Shown here in pieces: positions 31,330-41,190 of a DNA stretch of 64,000 bases. Position numbers and translations under genes: made by a program. The notes under the pieces were generated by a model that searched no databases, was not told the origin of the DNA, and saw nothing but the letters and a program-made list of their open reading frames with translations. Each line of letters begins with the position of its first letter. The stretch's first letter is position 1. Source of the DNA: an uncultured Candidatus Melainabacteria bacterium (lineage in GTDB: Bacteria > Cyanobacteriota > Vampirovibrionia > Gastranaerophilales > Gastranaerophilaceae); assembly GCA_949902595.1 (NCBI GenBank), contig CATLDC010000003.1:116153-180152 (forward strand), given 5' to 3'.

Positions 31330-34300
31330 CTACTTGTTCCAATCAATCTTATACCCGTTAATCTCCTTCAACATGTGTACATTAGAGATTGAACAGTCTT
31401 CAAAAATAAACTTCCCGCCTACAAGCTCAAGCCTTGGAAGCGCGGTTGCGTTCGAATTTCTAAAATCCGCGTCGCATCTTATGTGGCTGACATTAGAAAG
31501 CAGGTCATTTTCTCTTACACCCAGCTCTGAAAGGTTAAACTGACCTATAACAGGAGAGTAGTGTGAGAGACTCAGAGTCTTATCATCACCAACAATAACC
31601 TCAATACCAATTTTGGCAAATATTGCTTTGTAATCCTGTTTCTGCATAAGCTCCTGAATCTCTTTGTGAAGCCTGTCAAACTCCGGCTTAGCCTCTAATG
31701 CGGTATCAATATTTTTCTTGCAGGAATACTGAGCTTGCAAATTGTTTCGTGACATATAATCAGTAATCACGTTGACATAAGGTATCGGAACAGTAGCATT
31801 CTGCTGCCGTTTTTGGATTTCATAAACACTTCCCGGCTCTGTCTCTCTTATGCAAACCTGAGTAAGCCCATTTTCGTCAACAAAGAAATGCATCGCGCCC
31901 TGTTGAACATAAGGTTCTGCGTTGTAAGTTCTGATACACCAGTTTGTGCCGTCAGAAAATGCCTTAACTTTGTCAACATTTTTCTTGTACTCGCCGGATG
32001 ACTTGTCGGTTTGAGGTACAGTGTACCACTTACCTTTAATCCCGTCCACTTCGACTTCTTCTGCATGCGAGTCCTGCATTGCTTTTTCTCTCACACGCTC
32101 TGAATAAACTTTGGAGAAATTCACATTTGCGCTGTTAAGAATTTCTTTCACAAGCTGTTTGTCAAGCTGCGGAGGAATATCAGCGTTTTCAGGATGCAAG
32201 TCTTTTGTAACAAATTCTGTTACAAGAATCCTCGCATAAGGATTGTCCTTTATTTCAGGCTCGGTGTCCAAAAATTCAAACCACTCTTTTAAGCCCTCTT
32301 TTCTGCCCATGTTCGCGTCAGGATAAGCTTGTGAGAGCCAGTTATGATTTTTGAAATCATTGTACTTTTCTTCTGCCCATTTTTTTGTCTCTGCCTTATT
32401 GCGCCAGATTTTCTCGTCAGGGTTATACTTGTTAACCACAATCTTTTCAAATCCTGTGATAGAGGATTTTGAGCGGAATCCTGACTGAATTTTTGCTTTA
32501 TCCGGAACAGAATCTGATTCTTTTACTATTTTTGTATCCAATTTTTTTAGAATCAAATCAAGGTCAAAATTCCGTTCCTTAAGCCCGTATCTCAAAGCAT
32601 CAGGAAGCCGCTCAATCATTGCCTTAAGCTGACCTTTTACCTTGCTGTTAAATTTAACAGCTACATCCGGAGCGCTTATGTTGTTCAAAACCGGAAGGTT
32701 TCTTTCTAACAGAGGATTCAACCCCAGATTTTTGATAGAAATAAAATCATCCACAATCTGCCTGTTGTATTCACCATTAATCTTGACAGAAGCCAGGATT
32801 TCACCAATCCTGTTGTGAGCAATGCCTGAATTTATGAGCCTCATTGCTTCCTGCTGCATATTCAAATCCACAATCCCGTCTGTAGAAATTGCCTTGACAA
32901 TCGACGCTGACTCTTTTTCTCCAAGCCCGCGCGCAGCCAAAATATCATGAACATTTTGCTGCTCCTCGCTGTAGCCTGATTTTTTCTCAACAGCTTTTTC
33001 TATTGAATAAAAGTTCTGCTTTGTTCTTGAGAGGAATGCTGCCGTATGAATATCCACGCCATCATTCAGAATCTTAATTATGAATCCGGAGGTATTCGGG
33101 TTTTGTAACAAAGCTGTGTAACGCTTGATTTTGTTAGTATCAACATGACCGAAGTTAACACCGTCTTTTAGAGTCATTGAATCTAAAATTGCTGGGATTT
33201 TAGACTTATCAAGTTCCTTTATATCAAACAGAGTTTGTAAAAATGGTCTGTTCTCATCCTTTGAAGCACGTATAATATGCGATAAATCCTCAGGCGGAAT
33301 ATCCTGACGGGCGCATAGTTCCACAGCTAAGTCTATATTTTTTGCGTTGCAAACTCTTCCAATATCTGCGACTTTATCTTTAGGAAAATCAGGTCTGTTA
33401 CACAAGTCTTTTAAGAGATTTTTGTTAATATCACAGTATACCTGTACTATTCTTGAAATATTATCCTTCGGAAAATCAGCTCTGTTGCATAATTCTGTAA
33501 CAAAACCAAGATTTTCTTCGTCTATATATTGAATGCTATCCTTAGGGAAATCTTTTCTTGAGCACAAGTCTTCAATAAGTTTGATATTAGTTTTATTGCA
33601 ATGAGTTGCTATATCAGGAATCAAGAATTTCGGAAAATCTATATCATTAACCAACTTTTTAAGCAACTCTATGTTTACATTGTTAGATGCTTGTCCTATC
33701 CTTGCAATAATCTCCAGTGGAAATTCCGGACGATTGCACAGGTCTGCAATAAGCGACGCGTTCGCATCGTTAACACTTTCTGCGACTTTATACAAATCAC
33801 TTGTCTTGTAGTTTTCATTTTTACTTAACTCAACTGCTAAATTAAGCTGGTTTGACTTATATATTCTAAGAGTCAGTGGCAAAAGATTCTCCGGAACTCC
33901 GTTTTTTCTAAGTGCTTCAATAGAGTTCTTCATATCTTCAGGTAAAATCTCGGAATTAGCAGAGCGAATCCTGTCATAACCTCTTACTCCAGGGTTCATT
34001 GAATCATACAGCTCAAGCTTTGCCTTGAAATCCTCAAAGGATATTTCTGAACCTGCTATTATTTCGTGGTAGCTCTGACAGGCGGTATCCGTTGCACCTT
34101 CCTCTTTCAAGGACTCAATCTTCTTAACTGTCTCAATCATGTTGTTGTCACTAAACAGCATATTAAATCTATAATATAAAAAGTTAAGTTTGTTATCCTG
34201 CAAGTATTTCAAGTTCGTATTAGCGCGCTCAAAATCTGTATTAATATCACTGATTAAATTTTCAAAGATTTTCATATCAAAACCAAGCTCGCGCAATCTT

Positions 34301-37017
34301 ATTAAACATTGTCTGGCTCCATCGTAATCACCGTTTTTTACATCCAGATATTTTTTCGAACTGAACTGATTCAAAATTCCGGAGCCTTTAAATGTTTCTA
34401 TAAGCTTAACAATACCTTCAAAATCTGTTTGTCCGTTCTTTGTGAGTCGAGTTAGAGCATCTGCTACACTAAATTTATCAACTTTTCCATAATCAGGACT
34501 ATGTATTATATTATAAACCTCTGCAAGCTTGTCTTTCGGGAATCCGACATCAACCGGGCCAAGATTTCTACACCCGAAATCTTTTGCTTCTTTTGAAAGA
34601 GAATCAACATATTGTTGAATCTCAGACACATCTTTTCGGATAGACAACTCTTTTAAAAGATACGAATCCAGAACTTTACCGTCAGGACAATTTAAATCCA
34701 TCGGATACTTATCAAGCATGTCAGAAATTACTTTCATTGCAGATGTTTTTTCTTTAATAGAATTATAGCCGGTCAGGTAATTTAATTTATTTTCTTCAAA
34801 ACGCTTTGCCTCTTTTGTATATTCATCCATTGTTGAAGGAGTCAGGTCTTTTGTATCACCCAGACTATCCACATCAGAAATCCGGATGGAAAATTCAGGA
34901 CTAACTTTTTCGTTAAGTTTGTAAACAAAATCAATTCTTTCAGGTGTAATACTATTGTAAAGTTCAGCTCTACAGTATTTTAGGGATTTGGCGTCATCAA
35001 TAGAAAGCTTTCTTTTCCCGTTTTTGGTCAAAACAGGCAAGGCATTAAAAAAGTCAACAAAATTTTCATTGCCTTCCAAAATTTCAACGATAGCTTCTCT
35101 ACCTTCTCCAGCTTCGATATTTTTGCTTAAAAGCTTAATATTTTCAGGGGTAGTGTATTTAAAAGCTTGTAAAAATTCATTTAAATTTTTTTTGTCAGAT
35201 AACTGTTCCAAAACAGTACTTCTTACATCCGGATTTGTCAAATCCCAATCTTCAGGCTTACAATTTTTATAAACGACATCAATAACATTCACCGCTTTAC
35301 GCGCATCAATGTCACTAAGGTCAATCGCTTTGATTTCTTCTTCTGTAAAATTCAATTCTTTCAAAGCTTCAATACATTCGTTTTCAGACAAAGGCTTCAC
35401 TTCGGGCGGGATAAGTTTTTTAGGCTGAGTTTTCTCTGTGACTTTAGCAGCCACCTTATCCATAATAAACATGACAAGCTCCCTCTCACCCGCAAGCTTG
35501 ACAACTTTGCCATTCTTGTCAGTGACCTCATACACCTTCTGTCCCTTGAACACACTTAACTTCACCTTAAACCCCGCAAGCTCGGTGTTTATTTGCTGCA
35601 CCTTCTCAGGAGTCAAAAACGACAAATTCTTTCCGCCCAATAAGGCAACAACCATCTTTGATACAGCATCCATCTGCGCAAGACTTTCAATAGCCTCACC
35701 ATAACTCATACCATCTGCAGCCGCCATGTAACCGGCGTTTACAGAAAACTCAGTACCGAACTTCATTACTGCGCCCAAAGCATTAGAATGCTCTGACAAA
35801 TTCCGCAAAACATTTGTTAATGCAGTAGGTTTGTTTGTAACAGTTGCTTGCAAAACCCTTGATATAACAGGCTCACTGTTTAACATCCTCGAAGTCAACT
35901 CCGATACCTTCGCACCCAGAGGCCCTGACAAAGCACCACCAACATACCCGAACTTGAACAAGCCGACTGCACTCTCCTGCAATTGCGCCCGCTCCTGGGG
36001 AGTCACATCGCCATCTTTAACCGCATCAAGCACCCTGGTTAAGTTAAACCCGGCAGACGTAACAGCAGCATTCGTCATCTGGGTAGCCGTAATCCCTGCC
36101 ATCTGCGAAATTATCTCTGATGCACTCTTCTTTAGCCCGACCTGTGTTAGCGCACTGCGCATTGCTGTCTGCATGGCTTCACCAGCCATCATCGAACCCT
36201 TTGCCGCTGCGCCAAACCCGCCTGTGCCGTAAAGCAGTGCCATGTTGAACCCTAAATCAACAAGCCCTCCTCCGTTTAAGGTAGAGCCGCTCCAATCTTG
36301 TACAAGATTGGCAAGCTTGCTTCCAGCAAGCTTGCCATTAAACTCTTCAAATCGTTTAGTATTCTCCTTAAGTTCCTTTGCAGCAGCCGATTCCAGAACA
36401 TCAAGTTTAAGCTTTGAATAAGTATCAACCTGTTTGACGTTTTCAATATAGTCAATCACGGGAGAATAATCAGGAGCCTTATCAAAATACTTAGTATAGA
36501 GTTCCTCAAACTCCTCGTCAGAACAGTTTGCCATCTTCACAGCATCGTTAATAAACCTGTTTACTTTTTCATACACAGACCCGCGTGTCTCCGGCTCAGC
36601 TATTCCGAGCACTTTGTCTAAGTCTAAATTCTTCACAAGGAAAGAACCGGCTTCTTGCAGCTCCATCATCCCTTCGTTCCCGATAGAGCGATTGTTTGCA
36701 GTATCCCAGTAAATCTGGTAGAGCTCGAGAGCCTGCTGGAAAAGGATTTGAGCAAGATATGCTCTTGCCATGTTCTTTTGCTCCGGAGTATAATTTTTCT
36801 TTTCCCTTGGTTTGACAGAGGTTGGCTTGAATGAATCCAATTCCATATCCGCAAAGCCCGCACCAAAAGCAGAGCCCTTCTTTGCAGCTTCAACTTCGGA
36901 AGCTGTTAGAACGCCCTCTGATTCCATGATACTAACAAGCTCGCTCTCGCGATAGAGTTTGTATTCAGGGTGGTTTTGGAGATATTGCTGTATTTTCTGC
37001 CTTACATCTAACGCCAT
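31330..37017 (-). CDS. Giant sigma28-controlled protein with helical and LRR-like repeats
   Basis: The 1,895-aa product has no Sec signal. Residues 1-130 start MALDVRQKIQQYLQNHPEYKLYR. About 240-480 is Gly/Ala-rich and amphipathic (MALLYGTGGFGAAAKG), perhaps membrane-active. About 1090-1260 contains some six 29-residue helical repeats (LCNRPDFPKDKVADIGRV). Near 1690 is a GTNWCIRTY...MHFFVDENG...VCIRE domain of a type also seen in phage proteins. The end (from about 1810) resembles leucine-rich repeats (IRCDADFRNSNATALPRLEL). A sigma28 promoter lies 22 bases upstream of the ATG. It could be a flagellum-exported or cell-contact effector; function unknown. Confidence 0.82.
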   Translation of the reverse strand: MALDVRQKIQQYLQNHPEYKLYRESELVSIMESEGVLTASEVEAAKKGSAFGAGFADMELDSFKPTSVKPREKKNYTPEQKNMARAYLAQILFQQALELYQIYWDTANNRSIGNEGMMELQEAGSFLVKNLDLDKVLGIAEPETRGSVYEKVNRFINDAVKMANCSDEEFEELYTKYFDKAPDYSPVIDYIENVKQVDTYSKLKLDVLESAAAKELKENTKRFEEFNGKLAGSKLANLVQDWSGSTLNGGGLVDLGFNMALLYGTGGFGAAAKGSMMAGEAMQTAMRSALTQVGLKKSASEIISQMAGITATQMTNAAVTSAGFNLTRVLDAVKDGDVTPQERAQLQESAVGLFKFGYVGGALSGPLGAKVSELTSRMLNSEPVISRVLQATVTNKPTALTNVLRNLSEHSNALGAVMKFGTEFSVNAGYMAAADGMSYGEAIESLAQMDAVSKMVVALLGGKNLSFLTPEKVQQINTELAGFKVKLSVFKGQKVYEVTDKNGKVVKLAGERELVMFIMDKVAAKVTEKTQPKKLIPPEVKPLSENECIEALKELNFTEEEIKAIDLSDIDARKAVNVIDVVYKNCKPEDWDLTNPDVRSTVLEQLSDKKNLNEFLQAFKYTTPENIKLLSKNIEAGEGREAIVEILEGNENFVDFFNALPVLTKNGKRKLSIDDAKSLKYCRAELYNSITPERIDFVYKLNEKVSPEFSIRISDVDSLGDTKDLTPSTMDEYTKEAKRFEENKLNYLTGYNSIKEKTSAMKVISDMLDKYPMDLNCPDGKVLDSYLLKELSIRKDVSEIQQYVDSLSKEAKDFGCRNLGPVDVGFPKDKLAEVYNIIHSPDYGKVDKFSVADALTRLTKNGQTDFEGIVKLIETFKGSGILNQFSSKKYLDVKNGDYDGARQCLIRLRELGFDMKIFENLISDINTDFERANTNLKYLQDNKLNFLYYRFNMLFSDNNMIETVKKIESLKEEGATDTACQSYHEIIAGSEISFEDFKAKLELYDSMNPGVRGYDRIRSANSEILPEDMKNSIEALRKNGVPENLLPLTLRIYKSNQLNLAVELSKNENYKTSDLYKVAESVNDANASLIADLCNRPEFPLEIIARIGQASNNVNIELLKKLVNDIDFPKFLIPDIATHCNKTNIKLIEDLCSRKDFPKDSIQYIDEENLGFVTELCNRADFPKDNISRIVQVYCDINKNLLKDLCNRPDFPKDKVADIGRVCNAKNIDLAVELCARQDIPPEDLSHIIRASKDENRPFLQTLFDIKELDKSKIPAILDSMTLKDGVNFGHVDTNKIKRYTALLQNPNTSGFIIKILNDGVDIHTAAFLSRTKQNFYSIEKAVEKKSGYSEEQQNVHDILAARGLGEKESASIVKAISTDGIVDLNMQQEAMRLINSGIAHNRIGEILASVKINGEYNRQIVDDFISIKNLGLNPLLERNLPVLNNISAPDVAVKFNSKVKGQLKAMIERLPDALRYGLKERNFDLDLILKKLDTKIVKESDSVPDKAKIQSGFRSKSSITGFEKIVVNKYNPDEKIWRNKAETKKWAEEKYNDFKNHNWLSQAYPDANMGRKEGLKEWFEFLDTEPEIKDNPYARILVTEFVTKDLHPENADIPPQLDKQLVKEILNSANVNFSKVYSERVREKAMQDSHAEEVEVDGIKGKWYTVPQTDKSSGEYKKNVDKVKAFSDGTNWCIRTYNAEPYVQQGAMHFFVDENGLTQVCIRETEPGSVYEIQKRQQNATVPIPYVNVITDYMSRNNLQAQYSCKKNIDTALEAKPEFDRLHKEIQELMQKQDYKAIFAKIGIEVIVGDDKTLSLSHYSPVIGQFNLSELGVRENDLLSNVSHIRCDADFRNSNATALPRLELVGGKFIFEDCSISNVHMLKEINGYKIDWNK

Positions 37018-37038
37018 TTCTTGTCCTTCTTATTTAGG

Positions 37039-37065
37039 TTTACGGCATTTTTCGTAAAAACTTGA
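37039..37065 (-). promoter_or_regulatory. Sigma28 promoter of the 1,895-aa gene
   Basis: The minus strand reads TCAAGTTT-N11-GCCGTAAA, seven of eight -35 bases and six of eight -10 bases of the FliA consensus, with exact spacing. Confidence 0.82.
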
Positions 37066-37107
37066 GGAAATCTTTACAAATATTTACAAAAGCGATATGA
37101 TTCTAGT

Positions 37108-37452
37108 ATGTTACCGGAAGAATACAGGCTCAAAAAAAGAAGTGCTTTCAAAGCAACTTACAAAAGCGGAAAATCCTTTCACAAAGACGGGATTACAATG
37201 TTTTGCGGGCGTGAAAAAAACAACGACACGCCAACAAGAATCGGGTTTGTTGTGAGCAAAAAAATACACAAGAGAGCGGTTAGGAGAAATCGGATTAAGC
37301 GGCTTATGAGAGAGAGTCTGCGGCTTATCATAAAGGAAAACGATTTTTCAACCAGATATATGTCAGTAATCTTCGTTTCTACAGCCAAGCTTCTGGGCAA
37401 AAACTTTGCAGAGGTTGATTCTGCAATGAAAAAGCTTGTGGAGAAGCTATGA
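37108..37452 (+). CDS. rnpA: Ribonuclease P protein component
   Basis: The 114-aa basic protein assists the RNase P RNA in tRNA 5' maturation. It has the opening RLKKRSAFKATYKSGKSFH, the core RIGFVVSKKIHKRAVRRNRIKRLMRES with the RNR motif, and normal length. rpmH does not precede it here: the upstream neighbour is the divergent giant gene. Its TGA stop overlaps the ATG of the next gene, so they are coupled. Confidence 0.95.
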   Translation: MLPEEYRLKKRSAFKATYKSGKSFHKDGITMFCGREKNNDTPTRIGFVVSKKIHKRAVRRNRIKRLMRESLRLIIKENDFSTRYMSVIFVSTAKLLGKNFAEVDSAMKKLVEKL

Positions 37453-38003
37453 TTGACGGGATAATAACTCCGGCGCTCCGTGACATTGACTATCTTGCGC
37501 CATCAGCGCCCTATCCTGCTATCCCTTCCGGAATAACCGTGCATCAGAGCACGCTATACCGCTACGCTGTTCCGACTGACGAGCAGCCCGTACTTACACT
37601 TGTTGACTACATTCCGGACTACAACGGGAATTTCATAAAGCCCGGACATTACACATTAGCGCTTTCAAGCGACAGAGAATTTCTTTATCTGATTGAATCG
37701 CGCGAGCTTGTGGCTGTGATTCCTGTATTCAAGGTTGCAGAAAACAAAAAAGAGTTGCGCAAGTATTATGAGAAGAGCAAGGAGCTTTCAAAAGACGAGA
37801 AAGCTGAGCTTCGCAAAAAGAAGCGCAAGGACAAATTTCAGGCAATAATTAATGCAAAATACGCTAAGACCGGAGCCACGCCGCCTAAGGAATACGAGCA
37901 CATGGAGGCTTCTATTGAGTACATAAAAGACGGGGCTTATTATCTTGTGACGTACGAAAAGGGATTTTTGAGAGCGTGGGGTGCAATTAAGGTCAAAGAA
38001 TAA
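37449..38003 (+). CDS. Unknown protein coupled to rnpA
   Basis: The 184-aa protein overlaps the rnpA end by 4 bases (ATGA). It has a beta-rich N-terminal half (VLTLVDYIPDYNGNFIKPGHYTLALSSDREFLYLIESRELVAVIPVF) and a Lys/Glu-rich helical segment (about 100-140) followed by a few strands. There is no signal or membrane helix. I do not recognise the family. Coupling to rnpA is suggestive but not functional proof. Confidence 0.75.
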   Translation: MIDGIITPALRDIDYLAPSAPYPAIPSGITVHQSTLYRYAVPTDEQPVLTLVDYIPDYNGNFIKPGHYTLALSSDREFLYLIESRELVAVIPVFKVAENKKELRKYYEKSKELSKDEKAELRKKKRKDKFQAIINAKYAKTGATPPKEYEHMEASIEYIKDGAYYLVTYEKGFLRAWGAIKVKE

Positions 38004-38045
38004 ATATTTATGTTATGATTAGAGAGTAAAAAATAGGAGTTTGTT

Positions 38046-38546
38046 ATGGCTAAAGATTGCAGTTTTGATGTTGTTTCCGAATTTGACAAGCAGGAGCTTG
38101 TTAACGCAATAGATCAGGTAAAAAGAGACCTGACTTCACGTTTTGATTTGAAAAATTCCAACTCTACCATTGATTTGGAAGCAGACAAGTCAATCACAAT
38201 TACCACAAACGATGATATGAAGCTTAGAAATATCTACGATATTCTGCAATCAAAGCTCGTAAAGCGCGGGCTAAGCATAAAAATTCTTGACGCCCAGCCT
38301 GTCGAAAACGCACTCGGCGGAAACGTAAGACAGGTTTACAACCTCAAAAAAGGGCTCACACAGGAGCTTGCAAAGAAAATCGTTTCAGATATTAAGGATT
38401 CAAAGCTCAAGGTTCAGGCTTCTATTCAGGGTGAGCAGGTTAGGGTATCAGGAAAAAGCAAAGACGATTTGCAGGCAGTAATCCAGCTTCTGCGCTCAAA
38501 CGAGGATAAATACGATATTCCTCTACAGTTTACCAACTACAGATAG
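38046..38546 (+). CDS. yajQ: YajQ-family nucleotide-binding protein
   Basis: The 166-aa protein has the UPF0234 signature throughout: CSFDVVSEFDKQELVNAIDQVKRDLTSRFDLK, LVKRGLSIKILDAQPVENALGGNVRQVYNLKKG and VRVSGKSKDDLQAVIQLLR. It has two ferredoxin-like domains. Some members bind cyclic di-GMP. TAGGAG precedes the ATG. It lies between the rnpA pair and mgtE, which begins 8 bases after its stop. Confidence 0.95.
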   Translation: MAKDCSFDVVSEFDKQELVNAIDQVKRDLTSRFDLKNSNSTIDLEADKSITITTNDDMKLRNIYDILQSKLVKRGLSIKILDAQPVENALGGNVRQVYNLKKGLTQELAKKIVSDIKDSKLKVQASIQGEQVRVSGKSKDDLQAVIQLLRSNEDKYDIPLQFTNYR

Positions 38547-38554
38547 GTCGAAAA

Positions 38555-39922
38555 ATGCCAAATATAGAAAATACAATTGACAGAATACAGGAACTGATCG
38601 AATGTAACGCCGAGCAGCAGCTTTGTGATGAACTCAACAGCTACCACTCAGCGGATTTGGCAGACATTTTTCAACAGCTAAAACCCGAAGAGCGGCTCAA
38701 ATGTATAACAAAAGTTGACGAAGAAAAAGCAGCGGATGTTATTGAATACCTCCCGCCGCAGCTTCAGGTTGAAATCCTTGGTGACATTGACGAGGGCCTT
38801 GCTTCAAGGTTAATATCAAAGCTTCCGCATGACGAAGCTGCCGACGTTTTGGGCGACATGGAAGAGGACGAGTCACAGATTTATCTGGACAAGCTTCCGC
38901 AAAAATTCTCATCAGAAATCCGTGAACTATTGACTTATAACGAAGACACAGCCGGCGGTATTATGACCCCGCTTGTTCTCACGGTTTTTGACAACATGAG
39001 TGTAAAAGATGCGCTCGACACAATCCGGATTAAGGCTGAAAAAGAAAACATGGAGCTTTATTACGTCTATGTTGTGGACAAGCACAACCACCTTGTGGGC
39101 GTTGTCTCATTAAGAAATCTTTTGACCACTCCGGTTCATCTCAATATTTCTGACATTATGTCAAAAGACCTTGTAAAAATCCATGTAGACGATTATCAGG
39201 GGCATATTGCTGATATTTTCATGAAATACCAGTTCAACGCGCTTCCTGTAGTTGACCTTTACGACCACCTCAAGGGGATTGTAACCTGGGATGACGTTCA
39301 GGACATTGTTGAAGAAGAAACAACAGACGAAATCTTTACATCATCAGGTATCGTAACAGATTTGGGTGATGACGACGATGACATCCTCACAGGCAGCCTT
39401 GCGCACTCAATAAAAGCGCGTATTCCGTGGCTGTTTATCACGCTTATTGGTGAATTTATTGCTGTTACGGTCACAAACAAGTACGACAAAACTTTTACAG
39501 CTCTTCCTGTAATCGCTGCATTTATGCCGCTTCTTGCAGGTTTGGGCGGGAATATCGGGACACAGAGTATAACCCTTATGGTTCGTGGTATGTCAACCGG
39601 ACAAATCACGCTTAACGAAGGCTGGCACCAGATTATGAGAGAAACAATAACCGGACTTAGCATCGGTGCAATTTTCGGAATCCTTGTGACTCTTGTTACG
39701 TGGGGCTGGCAGCACAATTTAGAGCTCGGTGTTATTGTAGGGATTGCAATGTCTTTGAATATGACAATTGCAACGGTTATCGGAACCTGCACACCTCTTG
39801 TTCTTAAAAAGTTGAAAATTGATCCGGCAGTTGCATCAGGTCCTGTAATTGCAACAACCATTGATGTTGTAGGTCTGGCACTCTATCTTACCCTTGTAAC
39901 ATGGTATCTGATTAAGTTATAG
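38555..39922 (+). CDS. mgtE: Magnesium transporter MgtE
   Basis: The 455-aa protein has the MgtE order: an N-terminal superhelical domain (about 1-130, LPHDEAADVLGDMEEDE), two CBS domains (about 130-255) that sense cytoplasmic magnesium, then five membrane helices with RIPWLFITLIGEF, FMPLLAGLGGNIGTQSITLMVRG and the final helices. The pore-lining GNxGTQS motif is present. Start 8 bases after yajQ suggests cotranscription. Confidence 0.95.
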   Translation: MPNIENTIDRIQELIECNAEQQLCDELNSYHSADLADIFQQLKPEERLKCITKVDEEKAADVIEYLPPQLQVEILGDIDEGLASRLISKLPHDEAADVLGDMEEDESQIYLDKLPQKFSSEIRELLTYNEDTAGGIMTPLVLTVFDNMSVKDALDTIRIKAEKENMELYYVYVVDKHNHLVGVVSLRNLLTTPVHLNISDIMSKDLVKIHVDDYQGHIADIFMKYQFNALPVVDLYDHLKGIVTWDDVQDIVEEETTDEIFTSSGIVTDLGDDDDDILTGSLAHSIKARIPWLFITLIGEFIAVTVTNKYDKTFTALPVIAAFMPLLAGLGGNIGTQSITLMVRGMSTGQITLNEGWHQIMRETITGLSIGAIFGILVTLVTWGWQHNLELGVIVGIAMSLNMTIATVIGTCTPLVLKKLKIDPAVASGPVIATTIDVVGLALYLTLVTWYLIKL

Positions 39923-39934
39923 AAAGTAATTGAT

Positions 39935-40942
39935 ATGAAAACAGCACAGGTTTATCAAGATAAAATTATCATTAAACAGATGGACGATATTAAACTTGAT
40001 GGTCGTAAAGGCGCAATTGTAAAAGTTTTGGGCTGCGGACTCTGCGGGTCTGATATTGTTAAGTTCAAACACAAAATCGTACACAACGGCGCTGTTTTAG
40101 GTCACGAAATTGTAGCAGAAATTGTTGATATCAACTCTGACACTGATTTTAAATCCGGTGACAGAATTGTAACCTCACACCACATACCTTGTGGAGTTTG
40201 CAAATACTGCAAACACGGAAATGTCTCAATGTGCGAACATTTCAAATCAACAAACATATTTCCCGGCGGGTTCAGCGAACTGGTCTATGTTTCAGAAGAA
40301 CACCTCCAAAATGTTGCCTACCTCGTTCCAGAAAATATGAGCGAAGAAGAAATCTCTTTCTACGAACCACTCGGCTGCTGCATTCGCGCAATAAAAAGAT
40401 GCAAACTAAAGGCAGGAGATTCAGCACTCGTTGTCGGATTGGGCTCTATCGGGCTGCTTATGGCAGAAGGCTTAAAGGCAATGGGATACAAGGTTTTTGG
40501 CTGCGACCTTCTGGAAGAGAGAATCCGGCTTGCAAACAGTCAAGGTATAGAAGCCTTTAACTCCAGAAACCTTGAAGAGTTTTCTGATATTATCAACAAA
40601 AAAACAGACAACTTTGGCGTTGATGCCGTGTTTATGACATCAGGTGCCGACAAAGCAATAGATGTGGCGCTAAAAGTCATCCGTCAGGGCGGAAAAATTA
40701 TGGTCTTCTCAAGCACGCCGAACAACAACGGATACCCGAACAACGAGATTTATTACAAAGAATTGACAGTAATGGGAAGCTACTCCCCTTCACCTGCTGA
40801 TTTGAAGCTTTCCTACGAGCTTCTTTCAACCGGCAAAGTAAATGTCAAAAACCTTACAACAGTTTACCCGATTGACAGAATCCAGGAGGCTTTTGACGAC
40901 ACTATTACCAATAAGATATTCAAAGCTTACATAAAGCTATAA
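39935..40942 (+). CDS. Zinc-dependent medium-chain dehydrogenase
   Basis: The 335-aa protein has the MDR catalytic site CGLCGSDIVKFKHK...LGHEIV, the structural zinc lobe CGVCKYCKHGNVSMCEHF, and a Rossmann domain with LVVGLGSIGLL. The pattern is closest to sorbitol, threonine or galactitol-phosphate dehydrogenases; substrate choice is uncertain. It begins 12 bases after mgtE, perhaps in the same transcript. Confidence 0.9.
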   Translation: MKTAQVYQDKIIIKQMDDIKLDGRKGAIVKVLGCGLCGSDIVKFKHKIVHNGAVLGHEIVAEIVDINSDTDFKSGDRIVTSHHIPCGVCKYCKHGNVSMCEHFKSTNIFPGGFSELVYVSEEHLQNVAYLVPENMSEEEISFYEPLGCCIRAIKRCKLKAGDSALVVGLGSIGLLMAEGLKAMGYKVFGCDLLEERIRLANSQGIEAFNSRNLEEFSDIINKKTDNFGVDAVFMTSGADKAIDVALKVIRQGGKIMVFSSTPNNNGYPNNEIYYKELTVMGSYSPSPADLKLSYELLSTGKVNVKNLTTVYPIDRIQEAFDDTITNKIFKAYIKL

Positions 40943-41163
40943 ATTGTTACAAAACTTTACATTTATTTTGCGCTTGAATTTTGGTAAAACGGTTTTAAAG
41001 ATTATTAATTAAAAATAATAATTCATGCTGGTTTTGGGCTTTTGGGTTAAAGTATTCTTAGCTTAAAAAAATATGCAGAAATTCATCTTTACATTTCCTT
41101 TACAATTGCGAAAAACATGGCAATTTTTATTTTGACGGGCTTTTAAATATATATGTAAGTTGA

Positions 41164-41185
41164 TATAATTGACTTATGTCATAAG
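41164..41185 (+). promoter_or_regulatory. Possible -10 with CTTATG-T-CATAAG palindrome
   Basis: TATAAT at 41164-41169 is followed directly by a 13-base dyad, CTTATGTCATAAG, just before the gene at 41191. No good -35 at 17 bases is seen. The rest of the 248-base interval 40943-41190 is AT-rich with no recognisable feature. Confidence 0.4.
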
Positions 41186-41190
41186 AAGAT

